DNA of 64,000 nucleotides from Rossellomorea aquimaris (GTDB lineage Bacteria; Bacillota; Bacilli; Bacillales; Bacillaceae_B): positions 1,116,001-1,180,000 of the forward strand of contig NZ_JAIVAT010000003.1 in the NCBI RefSeq assembly GCF_020172085.1, written 5' to 3'. The notes under the pieces were generated by a model. It ran no database searches and had not been told where the DNA came from. It worked only from the letters and a program-made list of their open reading frames with translations. Position numbers and translations under genes: made by a program. Positions 36,206 through 45,115 of this stretch are shown one piece after another (position 1 is the first letter of the stretch; every line of letters begins with the position of its first letter).

Positions 36206-37042
36206 TCATTTACTCCAAAGGTAGTTTCCTACAAGACGGTCGACTTTTATAGTCTCATGTAAGCCGCTATGGGAAATCGATGGATCGTATACTATTTTGG
36301 ACTGAAAAGGATTTTTGTCAAAAATGGATTGACTTCCAATGGCACTTTGGACGTTAACCACGTCATCCCCTGAACCGGCGATGGATAATACTTTCACCTC
36401 AGTAGGGATTGAGTGACGATTGATATACATTTTCTTCAATGCGTGTGAGTCAGGCTTCAAGTCGATAACGGCTGCACCGGTATTGATTTGATCATATGAT
36501 TCCTTTGTAACGCCCTGAAAAGGAGTAGCTATTGAAATGAATTTATTGGTTTTAGGTACAAATGAGTTCATACCACTATTTTCTAAATATTGAGTTGATG
36601 CAAGACCGCCCATGGAGTGTGCAACGATATTAACATTCGTGACATTAAATTGATGATGCAATAATTTCATGGCGTTTTCAAGCCATATCGCTTGTTTATC
36701 CATTGATGCACGATTATCTTCAAATATGACTTGCACAAGGGGAGGCGAAGTAGGATTTTTAGGGATGGTCCCTTTGTAACTGACACTCCCGGAGTCAGAC
36801 ACTGAGATGACCAACGTCTTTTGTCCCCAACCGTGTTGGTTTTCAAAACGATCCAGCATTGATTTAAACGAATTATATGTACCTTTATACCCGTGCACAA
36901 AAACAGTGGGGTATTTTTCCTCGGCAGTTAATGGTTTTTCACTGGACTGGACGTTTGTCGTACGGAATATTGTATATAATGTGAAGAAAGCGACGATGAT
37001 GATGCCGCTCCATAAAATGGACCGTCTACTTTTTTCTGACAA
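36206..37042 (-). CDS. DUF915 alpha/beta hydrolase, membrane anchored
   Basis: 278 aa. One N-terminal hydrophobic helix (residues 8-27) and an export-type start put the enzyme outside. TVFVHGYKGTYNSFKSMLDRFENQHGWGQKT and VNIVAHSMGGLAS (nucleophile Ser in A-H-S-M-G-G) with IATPFQG and a late H (SHSGLHE) give the catalytic set of an alpha/beta hydrolase of the DUF915 type. Likely a lipase or esterase; substrate not known. Single gene. Confidence 0.82.
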   Translation of the reverse strand: MSEKSRRSILWSGIIIVAFFTLYTIFRTTNVQSSEKPLTAEEKYPTVFVHGYKGTYNSFKSMLDRFENQHGWGQKTLVISVSDSGSVSYKGTIPKNPTSPPLVQVIFEDNRASMDKQAIWLENAMKLLHHQFNVTNVNIVAHSMGGLASTQYLENSGMNSFVPKTNKFISIATPFQGVTKESYDQINTGAAVIDLKPDSHALKKMYINRHSIPTEVKVLSIAGSGDDVVNVQSAIGSQSIFDKNPFQSKIVYDPSISHSGLHETIKVDRLVGNYLWSK

Positions 37043-37171
37043 GAATATCGCTCCTTTAAAAAGGTATACCTCTATTGTAATGGATTCGTGAAGTATTGAA
37101 TATGTTAAAAAAGAAATTTATTTGTCATATTCTATGTAACTTTTTCCATAAATGGTACGTTATTTCTCAAT

Positions 37172-37203
37172 AAGAAAAAGGCTTAAATAGAAATTTAAGC
37201 CTT
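37172..37203 (-). terminator. Terminator of ampS
   Basis: Stem AAGGCTTAAAT / ATTTAAGCCTT with 4-nt loop, followed on the minus strand by TTTTCTTATT. Confidence 0.85.
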
Positions 37204-37232
37204 CAACGTTATTCTGCCATATACAACAAATT

Positions 37233-38465
37233 TTACACCCAGTCACCTGCTCTAAATATCGCTTCAATTGTCCCGTCTGATTTCTCACCGTCAATATCCA
37301 ACTCTCCAGATCCAATCATAAAATCTACATGAATCATGCTTTCATTGAAGCCTATATCCTGTAACTGTTCAGATGTCATAGACTTTCCATCCTCTACACA
37401 CACAGTCAACGCTCTCCCCAGTGCTATGTGACATGAAGCATTTTCATCAAAAAGGGTATTATTAAAGATGATATTCGTATTGGAAATAGGGGAATCGTGC
37501 GGTACCAATGCGACTTCTCCCAAATAGGATGCCCCTTCATCCGTTTCGAGAAGGTTCTTTAGTGTTTCGTAGCCTTCTTCTGCACTGAAATCGACCACTT
37601 TCCCTTCCTTGAAGGTTAATGAAAAATTCTTGATCAACGTACCGCTGTAGTTAAGGGGCTTTGTGCTGGAAACTTTGCCGTTCACACCATATTTAACAGG
37701 GATCGAAAATACTTCTTCTGTTGGAAGATTCGGCACAAAAGGAATGCCTTTATCGTTTGTAAACTGTGCACTGATCCATTTTGTCTTAGGGTGAAATTCT
37801 ATTGTTAGATCTGTACCCGGTCCTTTGTAGTGCAGTTTTTTGTAGTTTCCTTCGTTTAATTGTTTCGCTTTTATATTAAGGTTTGAAATATGAGATTCCC
37901 ATAGTTCTACGGTTTTCTCCTGATCGGTTCTCGTTGTATAAAAGATATTTTCCCATAGCTTAGAAAATGCTTCTTCCTGAGGAAGCTCAGGGAAAACGGT
38001 TTTGGCCCATTCATTCGTAGGAATGGCTGCGATCAACCAGCTAATCTTTCCTCCACCGATATAAGCTGAGAAGTCTTTCATCGCTTCAGCAGAGGTTTTG
38101 TTCAACATGGCTACCCGTGTAGGGTCTGTGTCCCTCAATAGGGAGGGATTTGGTGCTGCTAAGTTTAACAACGCTACATTGTTTTCTGCCATTTCAATAT
38201 ATCCCTTTGCCTTCCATGTCGGAAACGCTTTCAATCCGTCTTCGGTTGATCTTTCCAAGCGGATTTTTTTTAGCTCATCATCATAAAAATCAGTTAATAC
38301 GTTTAATGCCCCCGCCTCGTATGCTTTTTCTGTAACCAGGCGAACAAATTGGTATGAGGTGATTGGTGCTGAAATCATTAGCTCCTGTCCTTTTTGAAGA
38401 TTCAACCCGACCTCTACGATTAATTCTGCATATCTTTCTAAATTTTTCTCAAATGTTTGATTCAT
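37233..38465 (-). CDS. ampS: M29-family metallo-aminopeptidase
   Basis: 410 aa, the normal length of AmpS/AmpT. VEVGLNLQKGQELMISAPI at the N-terminus, a central EVFSIPVKYGVNGKVSSTKPLNYSG-type block, EGYETLKNLLETDEGASYLGEVALVPHDSPIS and HIALGRAL supply the Glu/His metal ligands, and SGELDIDGEKSDGT closes the site. Cytoplasmic exopeptidase removing N-terminal residues from peptides. Single gene with GGGGGAGC before its ATG. Confidence 0.9.
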   Translation of the reverse strand: MNQTFEKNLERYAELIVEVGLNLQKGQELMISAPITSYQFVRLVTEKAYEAGALNVLTDFYDDELKKIRLERSTEDGLKAFPTWKAKGYIEMAENNVALLNLAAPNPSLLRDTDPTRVAMLNKTSAEAMKDFSAYIGGGKISWLIAAIPTNEWAKTVFPELPQEEAFSKLWENIFYTTRTDQEKTVELWESHISNLNIKAKQLNEGNYKKLHYKGPGTDLTIEFHPKTKWISAQFTNDKGIPFVPNLPTEEVFSIPVKYGVNGKVSSTKPLNYSGTLIKNFSLTFKEGKVVDFSAEEGYETLKNLLETDEGASYLGEVALVPHDSPISNTNIIFNNTLFDENASCHIALGRALTVCVEDGKSMTSEQLQDIGFNESMIHVDFMIGSGELDIDGEKSDGTIEAIFRAGDWV

Positions 38466-38579
38466 TCATGCTCCCCCTTAAATAGATACTCATCCTTAAC
38501 TATATCTCTTTTGTCAGAAAATTTCATTGAATATTACTCGTAATTAATCAAAACCTACAATTAAAAAGGATGGTGTGGT

Positions 38580-39212
38580 ATGGATATCAATCTTCTGTGG
38601 AAAGCAATCGTTATTGCTATCGGGGGGACATTATTGTTGAGGATTGCGGGAAGAAAGTCGATTTCACAAATGAATATTGCTCAAGTCGTCATTATGATCG
38701 GTATCGGATCACTTCTTGTCCAGCCAATCGCAGGGGAAAGTGTCTGGTCTACCTTATTAGTCGGGCTGATGCTCGTCCTCTCTCTGATAGTGATGGAATA
38801 TGCCCAAGTGAAGATAGACGGGTTAGAGAAATTAATAACCGGAAGATCCAAACTCTTGATTAAGAATGGTGAACTACAGACAGATACGTTAAAGAAACTC
38901 AGATTTACTATAGACCAACTTGAGATGAAGTTGAGACAAAATCAAGTGCATTCCATTTCTGATATTGAAGAAGCAACTCTTGAGCCCAGTGGTCAATTGG
39001 GGTTTGTCCTTAAGCAGAATAAGCAGCCTGCAACGAAAGAAGAAATACTTCTGTTGAGACAAGAAATGCACGCACTTTTCTTGAGGCCGGTCCAGGGTGC
39101 ATTCGAGGGGGCTAATAAGGACCTTCAATCTCCAGCTGAAGCATCTAACGATTTGTTCCATGAAGTGAGCTCAGGTTCACATTCCATTGAGCCTCCTGAA
39201 GAATTGAAATGA
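38580..39212 (+). CDS. DUF421 (YetF/YcaP-like) membrane protein
   Basis: 210 aa. Three N-terminal helices (residues 5-20, 35-50, 55-72) are followed by the DUF421 soluble domain with ITGRSKLLIKNGELQTDTLKK and LEPSGQLGFVLKQNK. The fold and topology match the YetF family, to which the B. subtilis proteins YdfR, YrbG and YcaP-like relatives belong. A 40-residue Ser/Glu-rich tail extends past the domain. Function unknown, although members affect spore membranes or stress. Single gene. Confidence 0.85.
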   Translation: MDINLLWKAIVIAIGGTLLLRIAGRKSISQMNIAQVVIMIGIGSLLVQPIAGESVWSTLLVGLMLVLSLIVMEYAQVKIDGLEKLITGRSKLLIKNGELQTDTLKKLRFTIDQLEMKLRQNQVHSISDIEEATLEPSGQLGFVLKQNKQPATKEEILLLRQEMHALFLRPVQGAFEGANKDLQSPAEASNDLFHEVSSGSHSIEPPEELK

Positions 39213-39237
39213 AATCCGAACCAGCCATTTTATGCAT

Positions 39238-39274
39238 AAAAAATTAAAGGACCGTCCAATTTAAAGGACCGTCC
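39238..39274 (-). terminator. Terminator of the quorum-sensing pair
   Basis: Arms GGACGGTCC and GGACGGTCC (one central mismatch) around an 8-nt loop; on the minus strand followed by TTTAATTTTTT. Confidence 0.65.
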
Positions 39275-39282
39275 TAGAAACA

Positions 39283-39399
39283 TCATAATTTACTTGAGAA
39301 TGGAGGGAATTCTTCCTCATTTGAGTTGACTACTACAACACCTGCCAGGGCCATTGCCGTAAGGCTGGTAATGATCAATAATTTTTTTAGGCTTTTCAT
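39283..39399 (-). CDS. Secreted signalling pro-peptide, 38 aa, partner of the TPR regulator
   Basis: ATG at 39399 has AAGGAGGTG seven bases ahead, and this site overlaps the stop codon of the upstream regulator. N-terminus MKSLKKLLIITSL plus TAMALAGVVVV is a typical export signal, and the C-terminal tail is NSNEEEFPPFSSKL. Size, signal peptide, position and orientation match NprX/PapR/Phr-type pro-peptides, which are exported, trimmed to 5-8 residues and re-imported. Candidate mature peptides lie in the last ten residues (for example FPPFSSKL). Sequence unlike those I know, so likely a private signal. Confidence 0.72.
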   Translation of the reverse strand: MKSLKKLLIITSLTAMALAGVVVVNSNEEEFPPFSSKL

Positions 39400-39413
39400 C
39401 TTTTTTCACCTCC

Positions 39414-40670
39414 TTATAAAGTCAGCATTTCTTCATAAATGACATTGGCTTCATTTAGATGGAATGCAGCAAGTTTATATCTTCTAACACCTTGGTAATA
39501 ATGGCCAAGGGATTTAGAATATTCGGCATATAATAGAGGAGAGCTGTTCTGTTTGAAGTGGGGGAGAGCGTATTCTCTCATAAAGCTCTCAAATCCATCA
39601 GGGAAATCGTTCATAGCAAATTGATAATAAGATAATTGATAGAATTTTTCTGGATATTTTTCTTTTGAACATAGCTGCAACCCTTTTGGTAACCAATAAC
39701 GAACTTCTGAAAATTGATTCAGTTTATAGTGTTCTTTTACAAGGGAGAGAACAGAATAAAGCTTACCTTCATCATCCTCTCCTTTTAGTTCTATACTTTT
39801 TAAATAATGCTGGATGGCTTCGCTGCTTTTATTCATAAAGGATTTCAAGTAACCGAGATTTTGTTCGACCTTCGATTGTAAAGAAGTATACTGTATGGAC
39901 TGAGAAATGAAATTGGCCCATTCATAATGCTTCACGGCTTCCTCGCTATTTCTAATTCTCCTGTAGCAGATTCCCAATAGTAAATGGACCTCTGCACATC
40001 TTTTCTGATAATATACTCCCTGGAAGATTGAAAGAGACTTTTCTCCATAGTAAATGGATAATCGATACATGCTCAAACGTGTCAGTACTAAACTAAATAG
40101 ATAGTATAAATCGGCCCTTTCTTCTTCATTCACAACATTTCCAAGCACATAGTACGTTTCAGCTTCTTTTAGCTCTCCATTGGCTTTTACGAAATCCTCG
40201 TTAAGGTAGTAATAGTTTCCTTTATATTTATGATAGTAAAATTTCAAGGTGTCGGTTAGTTCTCTATAGTTCGATTGAATATGCATCATGTGCTTCAGAG
40301 CCTCTGAAAGATTGCCCTGAATTAACTTCACCCTGAAGCATAGAATCCTATGAAATAAATGGGTCATTAACTCATCTGTCTGATCGAGTTCCCTTTGTAT
40401 GAGTTGGTAAATGGCCCCCGCTTCCTCGGATTTATTCCAAAGTAATGCATGATTCCATGATTCCAGTAGCTTATTCAGATGCTCTGGATGATCAAGGATA
40501 TGGTTTACGCCCAATCGTTCACAAAGCAACTGAATGATATCTTCAGAAGGTGTCACTTGGTTGTTTTCAAGTTTTGAAAGGTAGGATACCGAAATGATCC
40601 CTTTTGATAATTCTTCTTGGGTTAAATGGCGTTTAAGTCTATGAAACCGTATTTTTGAACCGATCGTCAT
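39414..40670 (-). CDS. RRNPP-type quorum-sensing regulator, NprR-like
   Basis: 418 aa. N-terminal XRE helix-turn-helix (residues 3-58: KIRFHRLKRHLTQEELSKG, YLSKLENNQVTPS), then about nine TPR-like helical pairs to the C-terminus. The length equals NprR (about 423) and exceeds PlcR (285). Expected to bind a small imported peptide in the TPR groove and switch DNA binding, as in NprR, which controls proteases and sporulation timing. Its 3' end overlaps the ribosome site of a secreted pro-peptide gene. ATG with AAAGGAG nine bases ahead. Target genes not seen. Confidence 0.82.
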   Translation of the reverse strand: MTIGSKIRFHRLKRHLTQEELSKGIISVSYLSKLENNQVTPSEDIIQLLCERLGVNHILDHPEHLNKLLESWNHALLWNKSEEAGAIYQLIQRELDQTDELMTHLFHRILCFRVKLIQGNLSEALKHMMHIQSNYRELTDTLKFYYHKYKGNYYYLNEDFVKANGELKEAETYYVLGNVVNEEERADLYYLFSLVLTRLSMYRLSIYYGEKSLSIFQGVYYQKRCAEVHLLLGICYRRIRNSEEAVKHYEWANFISQSIQYTSLQSKVEQNLGYLKSFMNKSSEAIQHYLKSIELKGEDDEGKLYSVLSLVKEHYKLNQFSEVRYWLPKGLQLCSKEKYPEKFYQLSYYQFAMNDFPDGFESFMREYALPHFKQNSSPLLYAEYSKSLGHYYQGVRRYKLAAFHLNEANVIYEEMLTL

Positions 40671-40894
40671 GTGATTCTTCTCCTTTGACAGGGCAATGGA
40701 CTCTGACCAATGGAACAGATTAATAAAATAGTATCATAAATAAAGCTAGAAAGTTTAGAATATTCCTATAATTATAATTTTTTATAGGTACTTGGTTGTA
40801 TGATTCTTTCAGGAGGACATCATTCTTATCGAAACATTCGCGAAAGTCCTTTGTTATAATAAGTTCATTGAATGATTAGAGGAGGAATCTCACT

Positions 40895-41923
40895 GTGATT
40901 GATTTAAGAAGCGACACAGTAACAAAACCGATAGAAGCTATGAGAAAGGCTGCGTATGAGGCTGAAGTCGGTGATGATGTGTATGGTGAAGACCCGACCG
41001 TCCAAAAGCTTGAAGAAGAAGCAGCCGGTATTCTTGGTAAGGAAGAGGCGTTATTCGTCACAAGCGGTACGCAGGGAAACCAAATTGCCGTACTGACCCA
41101 TACGCGACCGGGAAATGAAATTCTCTTAGAAACCAATTCGCATATTTTCTATTATGAATCAGGTGCCGTTGCAGCTCTGGCAGGTGTTCAAACCCGAACC
41201 ATCACAGGGGAAAATGGAGAAATGGCCCCAGTAGAGGTAGAAGCTGCTATTCGTACAGAGGATCAGCACTTTCCTGAAACAGGATTGATTTGCTTGGAAA
41301 ATACACATAACCGTGCGGGAGGTGCAATCGTATCTCCGCAAAATATGCATAGCATCCATACGATTGCCAAGAAACATTCTATTCCAGTGCACGTGGATGG
41401 AGCGAGGCTCTTTAATGCGGTTGCTGCAAGTGGTTTAAGTGTCAAAGAATTCACCGTTCATTGTGACACCGTGCAAATATGCCTATCCAAAGGGTTGGGT
41501 GCACCGGTAGGTTCGATCATTGCCGGTGACCATAGCTTTATTAAAAGGGCGAGAAAGTGGAGAAAGCGTTTAGGCGGGGGATTGAGGCAAGCAGGTGTGA
41601 TTGCAGCTCCTGGTTTGGTTGCTTTGACTCAAATGAGAGATCGGTTATCGGAAGATCATGATAAGGCGGAAATCCTTAAGGAAGCCCTTCAATCATGCAA
41701 GGGTATTGAGGTGATCAATGGAGTAGATACAAATATCGTCGTGGCCGACGTATCCGGTACCGGAATGACATCTGACCAATTTGTAGATTCGTTAAAAGAG
41801 AAAGGGATATTGGCCGTTAGCTTTGGACCTTCTCTGGTTCGATTCACCACTCATTATGATGTGAGCATGAATGACATGAAAAAGGTGTCTAATATACTTG
41901 GGGGGAGTTTCAGCAGTAAGTGA
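40895..41923 (+). CDS. ltaE: Low-specificity L-threonine aldolase
   Basis: 342 aa, GTG start with AGAGGAGG nine bases ahead. DLRSDTVTKP at the N-terminus, GDDVYGEDPT, FVTSGTQGNQ and PVHVDGARLFNA are the PLP-fold landmarks, and VQICLSKGLGAPVGS holds the lysine that binds PLP. Cleaves L-threonine or allo-threonine to glycine and acetaldehyde. Divergent from the quorum regulator; its 224-bp upstream region holds an AT-rich partial palindrome near 40764. Confidence 0.93.
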   Translation: MIDLRSDTVTKPIEAMRKAAYEAEVGDDVYGEDPTVQKLEEEAAGILGKEEALFVTSGTQGNQIAVLTHTRPGNEILLETNSHIFYYESGAVAALAGVQTRTITGENGEMAPVEVEAAIRTEDQHFPETGLICLENTHNRAGGAIVSPQNMHSIHTIAKKHSIPVHVDGARLFNAVAASGLSVKEFTVHCDTVQICLSKGLGAPVGSIIAGDHSFIKRARKWRKRLGGGLRQAGVIAAPGLVALTQMRDRLSEDHDKAEILKEALQSCKGIEVINGVDTNIVVADVSGTGMTSDQFVDSLKEKGILAVSFGPSLVRFTTHYDVSMNDMKKVSNILGGSFSSK

Positions 41924-41970
41924 TAACGGTATAAAAATACGGAAGGGCAGGACGTGCCCTTCCATTTCAC

Positions 41971-42306
41971 TCACTCTTTGCGATCCAATTGTTTTCCATG
42001 ATGAGGATGGGGGTGCCATCTCATCATATAGCCATTTTCTTTTAGCTTTTGATGTTTGTCTTCCATCATCTTAAGAATTCTATCTCCTTGCTCTTTCGAA
42101 AAGACACCATACTCGACATACTTCTTCACAAGTTCTTGTTTTGTTGAGAACATTTGATCATGTAATTTACCAAGCTCAGCTTTTTGTTCTTCTGAAAGAT
42201 TCACCTTTTGCTGGGGTGCCTGTCCTTCACCTTCTGCAGAAGCCAAAGATCCGAAACCTAGGCTGAGTAGGAAGACAGCAAGTATTGATACCACTATTTT
42301 TTTCAA
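41971..42306 (-). CDS. Secreted DUF2680 (YckD-like) protein
   Basis: 111 aa with a signal peptide (MKKIVVSILAVFLLSLGFGSLASAEG). The mature part is Gln/Lys-rich and contains MFSTKQELVKKYVEYGVFSKEQGDRILKMMEDKHQKLKENGY, the DUF2680 helix pair. A His-rich tail (HPHPHHGK) could bind metal. Function unknown; exported small helical protein. Single gene, opposite the spo0M-like gene. Confidence 0.8.
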   Translation of the reverse strand: MKKIVVSILAVFLLSLGFGSLASAEGEGQAPQQKVNLSEEQKAELGKLHDQMFSTKQELVKKYVEYGVFSKEQGDRILKMMEDKHQKLKENGYMMRWHPHPHHGKQLDRKE

Positions 42307-42429
42307 TATTTATTCCCTCCTTTCCAAAGATTCCTTCATATTCTTTGCGAAGTATTAGCAGAATATGTAAGAGTGGACGAATCGAAGAGGGAATTGTTAG
42401 TATAAACAAGAAAGAGGGGGGCGTAAAAG

Positions 42430-42834
42430 GTGTTAAATAAATTTTTGTCAAGTATTGGCATTGGCCATGTGAAAGTAGATACCATTGTTCACACTACAGA
42501 GATATCCCCGGGCGACCACATTAAAGGTGATGTAGTCCTGAAGGGTGGAATGGCTGATCAACCAATTAATGAGGTACAGTTACTGCTTCTTCATAAGTAT
42601 GAGGAAGATAAAAAAGATAGTGATTTTTGCTATCATGAAAAAGATTTGGGTACGATTGCCTTAGACAAGATCGGGACGATCAGGGCTGGGGAAGAAAAGC
42701 GGATCCCATTTGAGTTCCCTACGAAATCGAATCATCCTAAAACAACTGATACAGATCAAACTATTCTTAGGACGACAGTGGATATACCTCAAGCAGTGGA
42801 TCCTACAGATGAAGATAGCATTTATGTCCGATGA
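42430..42834 (+). CDS. spo0M: Spo0M-like protein, half length
   Basis: 134 aa, GTG start with GAGGGGGG ahead. The N-terminal arrestin-like beta domain of Spo0M is clear: MLNKFLSSIGIGHVKVDTIVHT, SPGDHIKGDVVLKGG, then IRAGEEKRIPFEF and AVDPTDEDSI. Standard Spo0M proteins run to about 258 aa; this one ends right after the first domain, and the following bases do not continue the family sequence. Either a short paralogue or a shortened gene. Cytoplasmic; B. subtilis Spo0M affects sporulation and cell morphology. Confidence 0.75.
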   Translation: MLNKFLSSIGIGHVKVDTIVHTTEISPGDHIKGDVVLKGGMADQPINEVQLLLLHKYEEDKKDSDFCYHEKDLGTIALDKIGTIRAGEEKRIPFEFPTKSNHPKTTDTDQTILRTTVDIPQAVDPTDEDSIYVR

Positions 42835-42845
42835 TTCAAAAAAAT

Positions 42846-42882
42846 GAAGGGCCGGTTCCTAGAGGATCTGGCTCTTTTCTTA
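42846..42882 (+). terminator. Terminator after the spo0M-like gene
   Basis: Stem GGGCC...GGCTC with internal CC/GG pairs and a T-rich tail (TTTTCTTATTT). Confidence 0.6.
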
Positions 42883-43018
42883 TTTAAGATGGCAGGGATA
42901 AAAAGTACAATGTTCTCATTGAAAACCATAAAAACCCAATGTAAAATGAAGGAAGCGCATACATTCTAAAAATTCAGAATTCTAACTGTGTGCATACATT
43001 TGAAAAGGGAGGAATTTG

Positions 43019-44758
43019 ATGGGTGGAATATGGTTAGCAGTCATTGGTGGTATCGTGTTTCTGGTAGGATACAAATATTATTCTACACTTATAGCCGAGA
43101 GGGTGTACAGGCTCGATCCGAATTATGAGACCCCCGCACACCAGTATAAGGACGGGGTCGATTTTGTACCAACAAATAGATTTGTCCTATGGGGGCACCA
43201 TTTTACATCGGTTGCCGGTGCGGCACCGATCGTAGGTCCTGCAATCGCGGTATATTGGGGATGGCTTCCTGCTTTTCTTTGGGTAATCTTCGGGACTGTA
43301 TTTGCAGCTGGTATCCATGATTTTGGCACGCTGGTTCTTTCAGTTCGAAATAAGGGACAATCCGTCGGCACATTAGCGAATAAGCTTATTGGAAAACGGG
43401 CAAAAGTACTTTTTCTATGTATCATATTAATTCTTGTATTAATGGTTAATGCAGTATTTGCATGGGTTATAGCTAATTTATTCATTACCTTCCCAGCAAG
43501 TGTATTATCTGTCTTTATCCAGATTCCTCTGGCGGTATGGATTGGATATTCCGTATACAAACGCAATGGTAGCATGTTATTGCCTTCAATAGTAGCTCTC
43601 GGTGTGATGTATGCTTCGGCTGTCATTGCAAGCAGGGTGGATGTTTTACAAATCGATTTGGTACGTTATTTCGGTGGACAGGATGCAACGTCATTATTTG
43701 GTTTAAGTTCAACCAGTATGGCTTTCTTCGTCTGGATTGTCATTTTAATGATATATGTTTACATAGCTTCCATCCTTCCAGTGTGGAAACTGTTGCAGCC
43801 ACGAGATTATATCAATTCACATCAATTAATTGTCGGTCTTGGTTTACTCTATCTCGGTCTGTTATTTACTAACCCGGAAATCACTGCACCGATGACAAAC
43901 GGTTCTGCAGACGTATCTTGGTTTCCATTATTGTTTATAACCATTGCCTGTGGTGCCATATCCGGTTTCCATGGACTGGTTTCATCTGGGACATCTTCAA
44001 AGCAGTTGAATAAGGAAACGGATGCACGATTTGTAGGGTACCTGGGGGCGGTAGGAGAAGGAGCGCTCGCATTAATTGCCATCATCGCCTGTATTACCTT
44101 TTTCCCAAACGTGGCAGAATTCAAAGCAACCTACAGTGGATTTGCCGCAGCAAGCGGAGCAGGATTAGGTGTATTCATTAAAGGAGCGGGGCAACTTGCA
44201 ACAGGTGTAGGAATCCCTGCTGATATTGCGGCTACGATCGTTTCTGTCATCATCGTAAGCTTTGCTGCAACGACTTTGGATTCCTCTGTGAGGCTCATGA
44301 GATATATCATTGCCGAATTGGGAGAGGAATACAAGGTGCAACCACTGACCAATGCCCATGTTGCCACTACGGTTGCGGTTGTATCTAGTGCCGCATTAAC
44401 GCTTCTGCCGCAGGGTCCTAAAGGATTCGGTTCAGGTGGATATCTTCTCTGGCCTTTGTTTGGGACATCAAATCAGCTGCTTGCGGGCATCAGTTTGCTG
44501 CTGATCACCATATGGCTGAAGCGTCAGGGTAGAAATTACTTAGCAACATTGATACCTATGCTGTTCCTTATGTTTATGACACTTTGGGCGATGATTCATC
44601 AAGTTGTTTTTGAATGGTCGGGAGCCGGTGAGTCGAGTGGTAATATGCTCCTGTTTATCTTTGGAAGCATCATCCTGATTTTTACTTTGTGGATACTCGT
44701 CACCGCGGCATCGTCCCTCTCGAAAAAGGGAGACGATCCTACCCAGTTTACAGTATGA
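43019..44758 (+). CDS. cstA: CstA family carbon-starvation / peptide transporter
   Basis: 579 aa with roughly 16 helices; start ATG 43019, six bases after GGGAGG. Motifs RYxLDPNYETPAHQYKDGVDFVPTNRFVLWGHHFTSVAGAAPIVGPAIAV and GFHGLVSSGTSSKQLNKETDARFVGY are those of CstA, an importer of pyruvate and peptides induced by starvation. This CstA is unrelated to the sulfurtransferase of the same name in CstR operons. Followed by a weak terminator, then two genes (CC-tailed protein and ArsA-like ATPase) that commonly sit beside it. Confidence 0.88.
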   Translation: MGGIWLAVIGGIVFLVGYKYYSTLIAERVYRLDPNYETPAHQYKDGVDFVPTNRFVLWGHHFTSVAGAAPIVGPAIAVYWGWLPAFLWVIFGTVFAAGIHDFGTLVLSVRNKGQSVGTLANKLIGKRAKVLFLCIILILVLMVNAVFAWVIANLFITFPASVLSVFIQIPLAVWIGYSVYKRNGSMLLPSIVALGVMYASAVIASRVDVLQIDLVRYFGGQDATSLFGLSSTSMAFFVWIVILMIYVYIASILPVWKLLQPRDYINSHQLIVGLGLLYLGLLFTNPEITAPMTNGSADVSWFPLLFITIACGAISGFHGLVSSGTSSKQLNKETDARFVGYLGAVGEGALALIAIIACITFFPNVAEFKATYSGFAAASGAGLGVFIKGAGQLATGVGIPADIAATIVSVIIVSFAATTLDSSVRLMRYIIAELGEEYKVQPLTNAHVATTVAVVSSAALTLLPQGPKGFGSGGYLLWPLFGTSNQLLAGISLLLITIWLKRQGRNYLATLIPMLFLMFMTLWAMIHQVVFEWSGAGESSGNMLLFIFGSIILIFTLWILVTAASSLSKKGDDPTQFTV

Positions 44759-44764
44759 CCTTGA

Positions 44765-44792
44765 AAGGGGCCTCAACATGAGACCCCTTTTG
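44765..44792 (+). terminator. Weak terminator between cstA and the CC-tailed gene
   Basis: Stem AAAGGGG-C-CTC / GAG-A-CCCCTTT with a 5-nt loop and a short T-run; may allow read-through. Confidence 0.55.
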
Positions 44793-44818
44793 TATTCTAT
44801 TAAAACGGAGGAATCATA

Positions 44819-45088
44819 ATGGATGTATCAATGAAAGCAAAGTTCAAAAAGATAATCGCACTGTATGATGATATGATACGCCTCCCTCACAAAACGGAAA
44901 TTGCCAGGGAATTGAGGGATGAGGATGATTTATTTTTATTGCTCCTCTATTCAGACATGCTTGGGATCCCGAATCCTGTCTTCTATTACACCCTGGAGCT
45001 TTATCCTTATATCATAGAAAAGTTTCATGATTGGCACTTAAGGATGGGGATGGAACACTCTCCTCTGGACGGTATCAGATGTTGTTAA
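44819..45088 (+). CDS. Small CC-tailed protein, cory-CC-star type
   Basis: 89 aa ending RCC before the stop codon. Helical with a leucine-rich centre (DEDDLFLLLLYSDMLGIPNP). I recall a family called cory-CC-star, defined by a C-terminal Cys-Cys and by proximity to CstA and an ArsA-like ATPase; size and tail fit. The two terminal cysteines could take part in metal or lipid attachment, or be targeted by the neighbouring ATPase. Function unknown. GGAGG ahead of ATG. Confidence 0.65.
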   Translation: MDVSMKAKFKKIIALYDDMIRLPHKTEIARELRDEDDLFLLLLYSDMLGIPNPVFYYTLELYPYIIEKFHDWHLRMGMEHSPLDGIRCC

Positions 45089-45115
45089 AGAGAAATAGAA
45101 GGAGGGGAGAAAGGT

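Noticed and set aside
40764..40790. PerR/Fur-like box before ltaE
   Set aside because: AT-rich with partial symmetry only; half sites do not match the 7-1-7 pattern.
42834..42900. Spo0M stop codon as a second selenocysteine codon
   Set aside because: Sequence after the TGA does not continue the Spo0M family and has no GGUC hairpin at the right spacing.
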